A stretch of DNA of 64,000 nt from Collimonas silvisoli (lineage in GTDB: Bacteria > Pseudomonadota > Gammaproteobacteria > Burkholderiales > Burkholderiaceae_D), in NCBI RefSeq assembly GCF_018305005.1, contig NZ_JAGQEG010000008.1:1-64000 (forward strand). The letters are read 5' to 3'. Positions within the stretch are counted from its first letter, which is position 1; each line of letters starts with the position of its first letter. The notes below the pieces were generated by a model, which saw only the letters and a program-made list of their open reading frames with translations, was not told the DNA's origin and did not search any database. A program made the position numbers and the translations under genes. This document shows positions 45,942 through 54,745 of the stretch, in pieces.

Positions 45942-46421
45942 ATGAAAATTCTTTATCTGGACTACAACGGCGTTTTGCACGACGCCAAGGTAATCCGCAA
46001 CCGCCAGCGCGGCCTGTACATCGCCACTCCCGACCGTGCATTCTTTGAATGGATGCCGATCCTGGAACAATTGCTGGAGCCCTACCCGGAAGTCAAAATC
46101 GTCTTGTCCACCAGCTGGATCAGGGCGCTGGGATTCGACGCCACCAGACAGGAACTCACGGAGAGCTTGCGCGAGCGTGTGATCGGCTCCACTTTCCATC
46201 ATCCCAAGTTGACGCCGGCAGAGTTCGACACCATGCCGCGCGGCATGCAGGTCTGGCGCGATGTCGAACGCCGCAAGCCGACCAGCTGGCTGGCGCTGGA
46301 CGACGACGCCTTCGGCTGGCCGGCAGCCTGCCGTAACCATCTATTGGAAACCAAAGGCAACCTGGGCTTGAGCGATCCGCCCACACAGGATGCGCTGAAA
46401 AAAATGCTGGCGGCACTTTAA
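45942..46421 (+). CDS. HAD-like protein (Swiss-Army-Knife RNA repair type) with altered motif I
   Basis: A 159-residue HAD-fold protein of the HAD_SAK type. Motif I reads 'L-Y-L-D-Y-N-G-V-L-H' with nucleophile Asp7; the second Asp of the usual DxD is Asn9. Motif II is 'I-V-L-S-T-S-W' and motif IV 'W-L-A-L-D-D-D-A-F-G-W'. It may act as a small phosphatase on nucleic-acid ends or nucleotides. The next gene (46462) follows by 40 bp on the same strand. Confidence 0.75.
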   Translation: MKILYLDYNGVLHDAKVIRNRQRGLYIATPDRAFFEWMPILEQLLEPYPEVKIVLSTSWIRALGFDATRQELTESLRERVIGSTFHHPKLTPAEFDTMPRGMQVWRDVERRKPTSWLALDDDAFGWPAACRNHLLETKGNLGLSDPPTQDALKKMLAAL

Positions 46422-46461
46422 GCGGAAAATCGAAAACGGGCAGGCGGCACAGGAGAGACAG

Positions 46462-47331
46462 ATGCGGCGCAATCACCACTTATTGATCATCGATCCGCAA
46501 AACGATTTTTGCGATCTGCCGGCCGCTTATCTGCCGCCGGATCCGGCCAACGGCGGCAATGCCGCGCCATCGCTGCCGGTGCCGGGCGCCCACGCCGACA
46601 TGCTGCGCGTGGCAGACCTGATTCAACGCGGCGGCGCAGGCATCAGCGAAATCAGCGTCACGCTCGATTCGCATCACCGGCTAGATATCGCCCATCCCGG
46701 TTTCTGGATCAGCGCGGCCGGCGGCGAGGTCACGCCGTTTACCCAAATCTCGGCAGCCGAGGTACGCGCCGGCGCTTATCTGCCGCGCTTGCCCGCAGCC
46801 CTGCCGCGAGTATTGGCATACCTGGATCAACTGGAAGCGGCAGGGCGTTACCGGCTGATGGTGTGGCCGGTCCATTGCGAGATCGGCTCATGGGGGCACA
46901 ACGTCCACGCCGAGGTGCGGCGCGCCTACAACCGCTGGGAAGAACACACCCTGCGCAGCGTCAATAAAATCAGCAAAGGCAGCAATCCGTGGACCGAGCA
47001 CTATTCCGCGGTGCAAGCCGAAGTGCCCGATCCGGACGATAAGCTGACGCAATCGAACCAGGCCTTTCTCGACAGCCTGGCCAAGGCCGACCGCGTCTAC
47101 ATCACCGGTGAAGCCGGCAGCCATTGCGTGAAAGCGACGACAGAACACATTGCTGACTATTTCGGCCCGCAGCAGATGGCGAAACTGGTGCTGGTCACCG
47201 ACTGCATGAGTCCGGTGAGCGGGTTCGAGCAGCAGTATCGGGAATTTGTCCGGGATATGGCGGCGCGCGGGGCACGCACCGCAAATGCAGCGGATGTGTT
47301 GCTGGAACTGTTGGATAACGCGGGCAATTGA
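46462..47331 (+). CDS. Isochorismatase-like cysteine hydrolase
   Basis: A 289-residue cysteine hydrolase related to nicotinamidases. The catalytic Asp is in 'L-L-I-I-D-P-Q-N-D-F', the substrate-pocket stretch is 'V-W-P-V-H-C-E-I-G-S-W-G-H', and the nucleophile is 'E-A-G-S-H-C-V-K-A-T'. It is longer than PncA (about 210). Its start is 40 bp after the HAD gene, so the two may share a nucleotide or cofactor salvage role; this is inference. Confidence 0.8.
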   Translation: MRRNHHLLIIDPQNDFCDLPAAYLPPDPANGGNAAPSLPVPGAHADMLRVADLIQRGGAGISEISVTLDSHHRLDIAHPGFWISAAGGEVTPFTQISAAEVRAGAYLPRLPAALPRVLAYLDQLEAAGRYRLMVWPVHCEIGSWGHNVHAEVRRAYNRWEEHTLRSVNKISKGSNPWTEHYSAVQAEVPDPDDKLTQSNQAFLDSLAKADRVYITGEAGSHCVKATTEHIADYFGPQQMAKLVLVTDCMSPVSGFEQQYREFVRDMAARGARTANAADVLLELLDNAGN

Positions 47332-47363
47332 CGTGACCTTAGCCCGCGCTAGTTAACCCCAGC

Positions 47364-48149
47364 TTACAGACTCACCGTGAAATAACTGACCCCGAGTCCG
47401 GATTTTTTGAGGAAATCGAAAACCGAATCGGCGGTGACAGTCTCGATCCTGTCGCTGAAACGTTTGTCATTCGGATGATCGTCAAATGCAATATTGGCCT
47501 TGAACATGCGGGCGCCAAGCCGTGTCATCGGGCCGATATTCAGCGTAGACGGTTCATATCCCTTGAACTTGAGCCATGCCTGGGCTTGCTCGCGGTTTTT
47601 TATTTGCGGCTCCATCGCCAGCGCCAGCGTTTCCAGCACCCATTGGTTCGATTGCTGATACTTGTTGCCCCAGGCATAAGCCAGCATGCTGTATTGCGGA
47701 ATGTATTCGGTTAACACCTGTTCCGGATTCTTCAGCACCGCCAATATCCGCTTTTGCACATCGGGTGCGGGCACCGCGATGGCGTCCTCGAATTTGAACG
47801 GATCGTCGAGGAAAAACTGCCCCATTCCCTGTTCAAAAATATTACTGACCGCGGTGCCGCACTCGTTCAGTTTATGCACGATATTCCAGGTCGCTCCGTC
47901 CCTGTAGGCAAAAGCGATGTGCGAATAATGCTGCCCATATTTGCTGAGATCCTGGCCGACACGGCCGATGATCACCACATCCGCGCCGCTGGCATTAAGT
48001 TGCTCGACGGTTTTCACCGCCAGCGCCAGCCCTTGCGTCACCATGGTGGCCATTGGTGATTTTTGCTCGCAAGCCTGGCCGGCATGAACGAGACCGGGGG
48101 CTAAAAAACACAAACTAGCCGTAGCCGCGAGCAGATATCTTTTATGCAT
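47364..48149 (-). CDS. DUF2145 family secreted protein
   Basis: A 261-residue exported protein with a signal peptide (MHKRYLLAATASLCFLAPGL ending 'V-H-A'). The body matches DUF2145: 'S-H-I-A-F-A-Y-R-D-G', 'V-H-K-L-N-E-C-G-T' and 'Y-S-M-L-A-Y-A-W-G-N-K-Y'. The conserved His and Cys suggest a papain/NlpC-like fold, but the activity is unknown. It follows the 136-residue gene at 48201-48611 on the same strand. Confidence 0.8.
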   Translation of the reverse strand: MHKRYLLAATASLCFLAPGLVHAGQACEQKSPMATMVTQGLALAVKTVEQLNASGADVVIIGRVGQDLSKYGQHYSHIAFAYRDGATWNIVHKLNECGTAVSNIFEQGMGQFFLDDPFKFEDAIAVPAPDVQKRILAVLKNPEQVLTEYIPQYSMLAYAWGNKYQQSNQWVLETLALAMEPQIKNREQAQAWLKFKGYEPSTLNIGPMTRLGARMFKANIAFDDHPNDKRFSDRIETVTADSVFDFLKKSGLGVSYFTVSL

Positions 48150-48200
48150 GGTGCGCTTTCATGAAAATTTTGTGGGGATCACCGCAGCAGCTGGCAAGAG

Positions 48201-48611
48201 TTACGATATCTTCTTACTTTTCATCAGCGACTTGCCAAGCTCGCTAGGGATAATCGCCAGAACTCGCCCCGCACTGACCAGCAACATGCCGGCCGAGCTC
48301 GCGGTGACGCTGATGACTTCACCCACGCTGACCGATACCGCACCGCTGGCGTTGGCCGTAACAGTGACCGAACCGCGCACGCCGGTGCCGACTTTTTCCA
48401 GCACGTAGAGCATGCCGTTGCCAGAGGCTTCGACGCCCTTGACCAGATATTCGCCGCCTTCAGAAATGAAATAAGCAGGAGCCACCACCGAAGCAACGAC
48501 CGATATCGCCGACATATCGCTCACGGTGGATTGCGCAAAACTCTGGTTGGCGACCAAGGCGCCGCACAAAGAAAGCGCAACGGCGACACGACGCAGGGTC
48601 AGATTTTTCAT
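48201..48611 (-). CDS. Small exported STM0539-like protein
   Basis: A 136-residue exported protein (MKNLTLRRVAVALSLCGALV, cleavage near 'S-F-A-Q'). The mature part is a long Val/Ser/Ala-rich region ('S-V-S-V-G-E-V-I-S-V-T-A-S-S-A-G') of the sort called STM0539 family; the name gives no function. It is 51 bp upstream of the DUF2145 gene and likely co-transcribed. Confidence 0.6.
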   Translation of the reverse strand: MKNLTLRRVAVALSLCGALVANQSFAQSTVSDMSAISVVASVVAPAYFISEGGEYLVKGVEASGNGMLYVLEKVGTGVRGSVTVTANASGAVSVSVGEVISVTASSAGMLLVSAGRVLAIIPSELGKSLMKSKKIS

Positions 48612-48747
48612 ATTATTTTTCCTAAAAATAGGGTGATTGGAATTCGGCTATGCCCGGTTGATCGCTTCATTAAACGATGAACAGACTGTAACAAAAGTAT
48701 TGATTATTTCAAATAAGTAATGGAAAGAATCATATATTGCTTATTAA

Positions 48748-48766
48748 AGTATTGAAATACAATACT
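48748..48766. promoter_or_regulatory. Inverted repeat upstream of the XRE regulator
   Basis: AGTATTG, 5 nt, CAATACT: a perfect 7-bp inverted repeat 30 bp before the regulator ATG at 48797 and between two divergent genes. A related half site (AGTATTG) occurs at about 48690. It is a likely autoregulatory operator. Confidence 0.4.
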
Positions 48767-48796
48767 GTTTCACATAGCAAAATCGGCGAGGAAAAC

Positions 48797-49534
48797 ATGG
48801 CGCAAGCAGAAGCCTTGGTCGGAGCGCTAAAGAATGTGCTGAAAGCGCGCGGCGTCACTTATGCCCAACTGGCGAAAAGCCTGGGATTGAGCGAGGCAAG
48901 CGTCAAGCGCGTATTTGCGGCGAAAAGCTTCACGCTCGGACGTTTCGATCAGATATGCGCGCTGCTGGGCATACAAATCAGCGACCTGGCGCGCATGATC
49001 TCGCATGAATCGGCAACCCCGTCGCAATTATCCCAGGAGCAGGAAAACAAGCTGGTGTCCGATCCCAAATTACTGCTGATCGCGGTGCATGCGCTGAATC
49101 ACTGGTCGCTGGAAGAAATCCTGGAGGTCTTCGATTTTTCCAAGGCCGAATGCATACGGCTGCTCGCGCGCCTGGACAAGCTTGGCATCATCGATCTGAT
49201 GCCCAACAATAAAATACGCGTGCGCGTGGCGCCGGACTTTACCTGGCTGCCGGGCGGGCCGATACAGCAATATTTTCGCGCACAGCTAAGGAATGATTTT
49301 TTCAATTCGCGCTTCGACCGTGACGGCGAAAAAATGACGATGGTCAGCGGCATGCTGTCGCGGGCCAGCAACGCAATCGTCCAAGACCACATGCGCCGTT
49401 TGAGCGCAGAATTTTCAGCGCTGCATCATCAGGATTTGAGTTTGCCTTTTTCTGAACGGTTTGGCACCAGCCTGATTCTGGCGGTACGGCCCTGGTCTCC
49501 TGAAGCATTTGTAAAGTTCCAGAAAAAGCCGTGA
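48797..49534 (+). CDS. XRE-family transcriptional regulator
   Basis: About 245 residues from the ATG at 48797, which has GGCGAGGAAA close upstream; a longer frame from 48737 lacks an RBS. The HTH is in residues 1-70 ('V-T-Y-A-Q-L-A-K-S-L-G-L-S-E-A-S-V-K-R-V-F'). The remainder resembles a winged/ligand domain ('W-S-L-E-E-I-L-E-V-F-D-F-S-K-A-E-C'). It is divergent from the exported-protein pair. Confidence 0.85.
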   Translation: MAQAEALVGALKNVLKARGVTYAQLAKSLGLSEASVKRVFAAKSFTLGRFDQICALLGIQISDLARMISHESATPSQLSQEQENKLVSDPKLLLIAVHALNHWSLEEILEVFDFSKAECIRLLARLDKLGIIDLMPNNKIRVRVAPDFTWLPGGPIQQYFRAQLRNDFFNSRFDRDGEKMTMVSGMLSRASNAIVQDHMRRLSAEFSALHHQDLSLPFSERFGTSLILAVRPWSPEAFVKFQKKP

Positions 49535-49621
49535 ATATGAGGCCAATGCTTTTCGCGCCGCAGATGAACGCGCATTGCAACGCGCAACAATAAAAACAGA
49601 GACGCTCCCTTATCGCCGGTC

Positions 49622-51505
49622 TTAGATCGTCCGCAACCCGGCAATGTAGCGATCGATCACAGTCGGCAGCACCGTCAGCGGCACGCCGCCGCTTTTCACC
49701 AGCGCGTCATTGAAACCCGCCAGATCGAATTTGCCGCCCAGCGCCAGTTTCGCCCGTTCGCGCTGGCGCAGGATTTCGTTGTGCCCCATCTTGTAGCCGC
49801 AGGCTTGTCCCGGCGACACGCAATAGCGGTCGATCTCGCTGGTCATGGCGGCGACGCCGCGCCCGGTGTTTTCGCCGAGGAACCGGATCGCCTGCTGGCG
49901 CGTCCATTTCATCGCGTGCAGGCCGGTATCGACCACCAACCGGCAGGCGCGGAACTGCTGCGCCTGCAGATAACCGATCTGGCTGAACGGATCCGCCGCG
50001 TACAGGCCGAACTCATCGACCAGCTGCTCGGCATACAACGCCCAGCCTTCGATAAAAGCATTGAAGCCCATCAGCGATGCAATCAGCGGCATCTCCGCAT
50101 GGTGTTCGGCCAGATACGCGCCCTGCCAGGTGTGGCCCGGAATGCCTTCGTGCGCGGTGAGCGTGGCTATTTCGGATTTCGGCCAGAGCGTGGTCGATTT
50201 CAGGTTGATGTAATAAATCGCCGGCCGCGATCCATCCAGCGCGGCGAAATTCATATAACCGAGCGGGGCGCCGGCTTCGATATCGGGCGGCACGCGCTTG
50301 ATCACCAGCGGCGCCTTCAGATCCAGATGCGAAATTTCCGGCATCAGCGCCCGCACCGCGGCCACCCGCTCGTTGCAGTAGGCGATCAGCTGCTCGCGCC
50401 CCTGGTCGTTGTCGGCATAGAAGCGCTTGGGATCTTTCGACAGCGCCAGCAGGCGTTCGCCGACCGTGCCCTGCGTGAGTCCCTGCGCCTTGAGGATGGC
50501 GTCGATACGCGCCTGCAGCATCTTGTTTTGCTCCAGCCCGATCGCATGGATTTCTGCGGCGCTACGGGTCGTCGTCGTTCCCAGCTGCAGCGCCCATTCG
50601 TAGTACGCTGCGCCATCCGGCAAGCGGTGCACGCCGGCGACATCGGTGGCCTTGGCGGTAGCTTTGGCGAAAGTATCGATCTGGCGTTCAAGCGCCGGAT
50701 ACACCAACGTGTTCACCAGCTTGGCCGCGCGCGCCTCCCATGCGCCGTCGATGCCGAGTTCTTTTGTGCGCCCGGCAATCGAGGTAACCAGCTTCTGCTT
50801 CTCGGCCGGAGTGTTCCGATAGTCGCGCAGCTGGCCGAGCGCGGTGCGGGCAATGAAATCCGGCGGCATGACGCCCTTGCCGGCCTGCTCGGCGATGCGC
50901 GCACTTTCCTGATCGAGCAAGCGCGCCATCGCGGTCACGCGTTCAAGATAGGCTTCGGCGTCGGCGGCGTTGGCGATCTTATGCTGCGAGTCTAGAAATT
51001 CGGGCACGGCGGTCAGTGCGCCATTCTGCTGGGTAACCGGGAATGGCGATGTGCCGCCGTAGAAACCGCTGGCCGCGCCGCCATAGGAAAAGCGCAGGCC
51101 GTTGACGCCTTCGGTCGCCGCATAGCGCACGCTGTCGTAGCGGATTTGCGCATCCGGGCTGAGCTTGGCGCGCTCCAGCGCCGCCATCCGGGCCAGCATC
51201 GATTTCACCTGGCCGGCCCACGCGGCGTCGCCGGCAGGAGAAGCATCCGGCAAACGCGATTTGTGCGCGGAGCGGGCTCCAGAATCGAGTCCCAGCGCGG
51301 TCGCCGAGGTTGGCGACAGACGCAGGATTTCTTCCGAGAAATCGGCTAGCAGGGCAGAAAACCGGGCGTCGGGCGGGAGCGCATCCTTGGCCTCGGCGCG
51401 GGCGATGCCAGGTAGTGCGGGTAGTGCGGCAACGGCGGTGGCGGACAGTGCGGCCAGCAGCACTTCGCGGCGGGAAAAAGTCTGAGTCGGGGGCGTCTCG
51501 TTCAT
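49622..51505 (-). CDS. DUF885 peptidase with twin-arginine leader
   Basis: A 627-residue DUF885 protein, related to M3-like metallopeptidases. The N-terminus MNETPPTQTFSRREVLLAAL carries a twin-arginine-type signal and ends near 'A-R-A-E-A'. The zinc-type site is 'L-T-A-H-E-G-I-P-G-H-T-W'. A 'G-Y-K-M-G-H-N-E-I' element near the C-terminus is typical. It would degrade peptides in the periplasm. Confidence 0.87.
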   Translation of the reverse strand: MNETPPTQTFSRREVLLAALSATAVAALPALPGIARAEAKDALPPDARFSALLADFSEEILRLSPTSATALGLDSGARSAHKSRLPDASPAGDAAWAGQVKSMLARMAALERAKLSPDAQIRYDSVRYAATEGVNGLRFSYGGAASGFYGGTSPFPVTQQNGALTAVPEFLDSQHKIANAADAEAYLERVTAMARLLDQESARIAEQAGKGVMPPDFIARTALGQLRDYRNTPAEKQKLVTSIAGRTKELGIDGAWEARAAKLVNTLVYPALERQIDTFAKATAKATDVAGVHRLPDGAAYYEWALQLGTTTTRSAAEIHAIGLEQNKMLQARIDAILKAQGLTQGTVGERLLALSKDPKRFYADNDQGREQLIAYCNERVAAVRALMPEISHLDLKAPLVIKRVPPDIEAGAPLGYMNFAALDGSRPAIYYINLKSTTLWPKSEIATLTAHEGIPGHTWQGAYLAEHHAEMPLIASLMGFNAFIEGWALYAEQLVDEFGLYAADPFSQIGYLQAQQFRACRLVVDTGLHAMKWTRQQAIRFLGENTGRGVAAMTSEIDRYCVSPGQACGYKMGHNEILRQRERAKLALGGKFDLAGFNDALVKSGGVPLTVLPTVIDRYIAGLRTI

Positions 51506-51718
51506 GGAATCCTTTTTTATTGCTTGAAGAAAAGAATTTATGCGTTGCTGACCTTATCGCGAGTGGCGGAATGATGTCAACGGAATTTGCGGCTTCGATG
51601 AAAGAAGCTGCGGATTGCTTATAGTCGATGCGAAAAGGTAATCTTCTCGCCAGTTCGGCAAATAGTTATTCTGTGCGGGGACTGATAGAGTTGTACCTAA
51701 ACTTGCAAGGGAAAATTC

Positions 51719-53320
51719 ATGTTCGGCATTGGGCGACCGTATGGCAAAACCAACTATGCAGCGGCGGGAAATCGAGCGCTGATTAACGGCAGCGACAAAA
51801 GTATTTCAAGCCGCCAATGGCCTCCGCCTGCCGTGCTGTTTACTGTGCTGCCTGTCGTGCGACTTGCCCCGGCCGTACTCTTTGCATTCTGTTTTTGCTC
51901 GCAGGCCCGCGCTGCCGAGGTCTCGCCGTGTCCGCCGGATTGGGAGGCCCAGATCTGCGAGCTTAAATCGGTGGTGGAGCTGCTCAAGAAAGAACACCTG
52001 ACGGAAATCGACGTCCCGGCCTTTCTCGACGAAACGCTCCGCCTGGGCGTCAAAACGCTGCCTTACGCCGGGTTTCGCAGTGCGGAGGAACAGCAAGAAC
52101 AGATCAAGAAAGACGAACGCACGCGCCACGGTGCGCCTGGCATCGGCATCATCTTTGAGACCCTGCCAGACGGTTTGCATATCATCGATGTAGTGCCCGA
52201 CGCACCCGCCGCGCTGGCCGGCGTGCATAGCGGCGACCTGGTGGTGAAGATGGACGACAATAGCGTGGCCGGCGTCGACAATACCGAGATTGCGAAATAT
52301 GCCAACGGCGAGCTTGGTGCGCCGCTCAAGCTCACGCTGCTGCGCGGTATTAAAAACAGCGCGCGGCAACGGCTGGAATTCACTCTGCTGCGCGCAATCA
52401 TCAAGCCGCGCCCCGCAACCGCCAAGCGATTAGATGGCAACGTGCTGTACACCCGGCTTGCCAACTTCCCCGAACCCACCATTGGCGACTACATCAACGT
52501 AGTACAAGCGGAGCGAAAAAATGGGCCGCCGATCAACGCTGTGATTCTCGATCTGCGCATCAACGGCGGCGGCGCGCTTAACGCTGCGATCGGCATTACC
52601 GCGCTATTCACCGGCCGCAACAAGACGGCGATGGTGACGCTGCAACGCGACGACAAAACCCAGCACCGCATCACCACCAATTGGCCCGACTACGACCTGC
52701 CGGTAATGCAGGGCCAGGACCCGCTCGCGCCGCTGCAAGCGGACGACTGGTGGCGCAGCGTGCCGCTCATCGTGCTGATTGACGGCCAAAGCGCCTCCGC
52801 CGCCGAAGCCACCGCCGCCGCGCTGAAAGACCTTGGCCGCGCCAAGCTGCTAGGCACGCCGACCTACGGCAAGGGCATGGCGCAAACCGGCGTCGGCATA
52901 CGCGACGGCGCCTATATCAACTGGACCAACGCCCGCAATTTACGGCCGAACGGCTGCCCGATGGAAGGCTATGGCGTGGCGCCGGACTGGATCGTGCCGC
53001 CGCGCAAAGATGCAGACATGGACGGCGTCTTGCTCAGCTATCGCGAGGTCGACATTGCGCGCCCCGCCTATGCCAGCAAGTCCGCGCCCGATCCCTTCGC
53101 CGATGTACGCAAGGATCGCCAACGGTTGCGCGACCGGCGCGCGCTCGCCAAGCTGGACGAGAGCAAGAGCGCAGCACTGCCGCAAAAGGAATTTGCAAGC
53201 GACAAGGATTGGCAATTGAAACAAGCGCTCAACGCCTTGGCCGGAAGGCCGGTGCAAACGGTAACAGTGAATCCGAGGTTCATGCCGGCGCAGCCGGTGT
53301 GCGTGAAACTCGACGGATAG
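51719..53320 (+). CDS. S41-family C-terminal processing-type protease with PDZ domain
   Basis: A 533-residue exported protease. A long leader holds a hydrophobic core ('A-P-A-V-L-F-A-F-C-F-C'). A PDZ domain ('G-I-G-I-I-F-E-T-L-P-D-G', 'P-A-A-L-A-G-V-H-S-G-D-L-V') precedes the peptidase core with 'V-I-L-D-L-R-I-N-G-G-G'. The serine is in 'D-G-Q-S-A-S-A-A-E' and the catalytic lysine in 'T-Y-G-K-G-M-A'. It resembles CtpA-type proteases that trim envelope proteins. AAGGGAAAA precedes the start. Confidence 0.88.
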   Translation: MFGIGRPYGKTNYAAAGNRALINGSDKSISSRQWPPPAVLFTVLPVVRLAPAVLFAFCFCSQARAAEVSPCPPDWEAQICELKSVVELLKKEHLTEIDVPAFLDETLRLGVKTLPYAGFRSAEEQQEQIKKDERTRHGAPGIGIIFETLPDGLHIIDVVPDAPAALAGVHSGDLVVKMDDNSVAGVDNTEIAKYANGELGAPLKLTLLRGIKNSARQRLEFTLLRAIIKPRPATAKRLDGNVLYTRLANFPEPTIGDYINVVQAERKNGPPINAVILDLRINGGGALNAAIGITALFTGRNKTAMVTLQRDDKTQHRITTNWPDYDLPVMQGQDPLAPLQADDWWRSVPLIVLIDGQSASAAEATAAALKDLGRAKLLGTPTYGKGMAQTGVGIRDGAYINWTNARNLRPNGCPMEGYGVAPDWIVPPRKDADMDGVLLSYREVDIARPAYASKSAPDPFADVRKDRQRLRDRRALAKLDESKSAALPQKEFASDKDWQLKQALNALAGRPVQTVTVNPRFMPAQPVCVKLDG

Positions 53321-53374
53321 CGCATCGTTTCTTTCGGCTACCACGGCACATATCCGCCTCTGGCCTGGCAACTA

Positions 53375-53418
53375 TTGATTTTCGCAAAATCAACCATCTG
53401 CAGAATTTCCGGCAGATG
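53375..53418 (+). terminator. Twin hairpins after the S41 protease gene
   Basis: Two perfect inverted repeats lie 55-100 bp after the stop: TTGATTTT-CGC-AAAATCAA (53375-53393) and CATCTGC with GCAGATG (53395-53418, 10-nt loop). They could end or protect the transcript; neither is followed by a strong T-run. Confidence 0.35.
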
Positions 53419-53539
53419 AGGTCTCGCAAACGGCATTGATTGCACGGATACGAAGTAGGTGCTGCGGGATGGTTTGATCAGGACGAGAACTCGGAGTTAC
53501 TCCACGACGCGTGCAACCGTCAATTGTCTTCAGGGAAAG

Positions 53540-54361
53540 CTAGCCCAGTCGGTCGAACGCACTCATCAAGATGCCGTCCGGTCGCGCAAGGTCGTCGAGC
53601 ACCGAGAAATGGGTACACGCCGGCACGTGAACGTGTTCGACTTTTTCCCCTGCGGCCTCACATGCCGCCGCATATTCGTCCGACTGACGCACCAGCTCGG
53701 GCAATTCCGCGGCACCGACCGCGACGATCATCGGCGCTCCCTTGCCTATATGGTGCAACGGACTGTAGGTGTCGATTTCATCCCTGCTCAGCTGCAGCTT
53801 GTCGTTGAGCCAGGAAAGACTGATCGGTTCAAGATCGACCAGAGCGCTGATCGCAAGCGCGCTCGTGACGACCGGGTGCGCGCGATGCAGCGCCGTCAGA
53901 TGACCGCCGGCCGAGTGACCGCTGAGACACACTTGGCGGCTTGCTGTTCCAAACCCTTCGGCATCTGCTTCGAGGTGATCCAGCAGACGGCCGATGTCCC
54001 CAACGATTTGCGTGATCGATGCTTCCGGCGCAAGCGTGTATTCGGCCAGTACGACATTGAAGCCTTTGGCAAGAGCGCCATCCGCGATGAACGCAAAATC
54101 TTCCTTGGCGCAGTTCTGCCAGTAGCCACCGTGGATGAAGATGAATGTGGGCGCTCCGGAATTGCCGCAGGGAAGCCAATCAAAACGTTGGCGGGGAGCC
54201 TCGCCATAACGCAGGTCGCGCCGGCACGCGACTCTTTCATACAGTTTCGCGCTGCGCGACTGAAAACCCCGCAGCACTTCGGGGAAATTTGGAATTGCCT
54301 GGGTGTTGTTGTAGGCGGCATCGAGAGTCGCCCGATCCATGCCGCGATAGAGAGTCGTCAT
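53540..54361 (-). CDS. Alpha/beta hydrolase (HGG-type esterase)
   Basis: A 273-residue esterase of the kynurenine-formamidase/HSL-like group. It has the oxyanion motif 'F-I-H-G-G-Y-W' (near 90), the nucleophile elbow 'L-S-G-H-S-A-G-G-H' and a terminal His in 'P-A-C-T-H-F-S'. Formylkynurenine hydrolysis is possible but no other kynurenine genes are here. A 24-nt palindrome lies upstream at 54403-54426. Confidence 0.83.
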   Translation of the reverse strand: MTTLYRGMDRATLDAAYNNTQAIPNFPEVLRGFQSRSAKLYERVACRRDLRYGEAPRQRFDWLPCGNSGAPTFIFIHGGYWQNCAKEDFAFIADGALAKGFNVVLAEYTLAPEASITQIVGDIGRLLDHLEADAEGFGTASRQVCLSGHSAGGHLTALHRAHPVVTSALAISALVDLEPISLSWLNDKLQLSRDEIDTYSPLHHIGKGAPMIVAVGAAELPELVRQSDEYAAACEAAGEKVEHVHVPACTHFSVLDDLARPDGILMSAFDRLG

Positions 54362-54402
54362 AGTCTGTTAGTTTCGGTCGTAGAGATCTGGTGGGACGGA
54401 TA

Positions 54403-54426
54403 CCCAGGCATCTTAAGATGCCTGGG
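54403..54426. promoter_or_regulatory. 24-nt perfect palindrome
   Basis: The sequence at 54403-54426 is its own reverse complement over 24 nt (half site CCCAGGCATCTT). It sits between the immunity gene and the alpha/beta hydrolase gene, about 40 bp before the hydrolase ATG. It may be an operator or a loop-less terminator; no T-run is seen. Confidence 0.4.
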
Positions 54427-54478
54427 GCTGGTGTGCGTATTGCGTGCGGCGAGACTGTCGAGGTGGTCATGGTTATTG

Positions 54479-54745
54479 CTATTGGCAGATATTAAAGCGG
54501 CGACAGATAAAAAGTATTAACCACGTCATCGCAGAAACAAGAATCAATGACCCAACAAGCGCAACGAGTGAAACTAAATCTGCCGCTTGTTCGGCATTTT
54601 TTGCACCGTACACGCTTGCCAGCCAGTCCCATATAGGAGGCGGTAGATTGAGTGACGTATCGGGATGTGTTTGCCACCAATGAGATAGCGACCATGTTGC
54701 CACCAGCACCCATAAGCCAACCAAAACACGATAAATCATTTTCAT
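54479..54745 (-). CDS. Candidate Tldi immunity membrane protein
   Basis: An 88-residue protein with two hydrophobic segments (MKMIYRVLVGLWVLVATWSL and 'L-V-S-L-V-A-L-V-G-S-L-I-L-V-S-A-M-T-W'), placing the short loop between them in the periplasm. Its ATG overlaps the stop of the DUF2778 effector gene by 4 bp. Effector-immunity pairs show this order and coupling, so immunity is inferred from position; the sequence itself is not recognised. Confidence 0.65.
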   Translation of the reverse strand: MKMIYRVLVGLWVLVATWSLSHWWQTHPDTSLNLPPPIWDWLASVYGAKNAEQAADLVSLVALVGSLILVSAMTWLILFICRRFNICQ

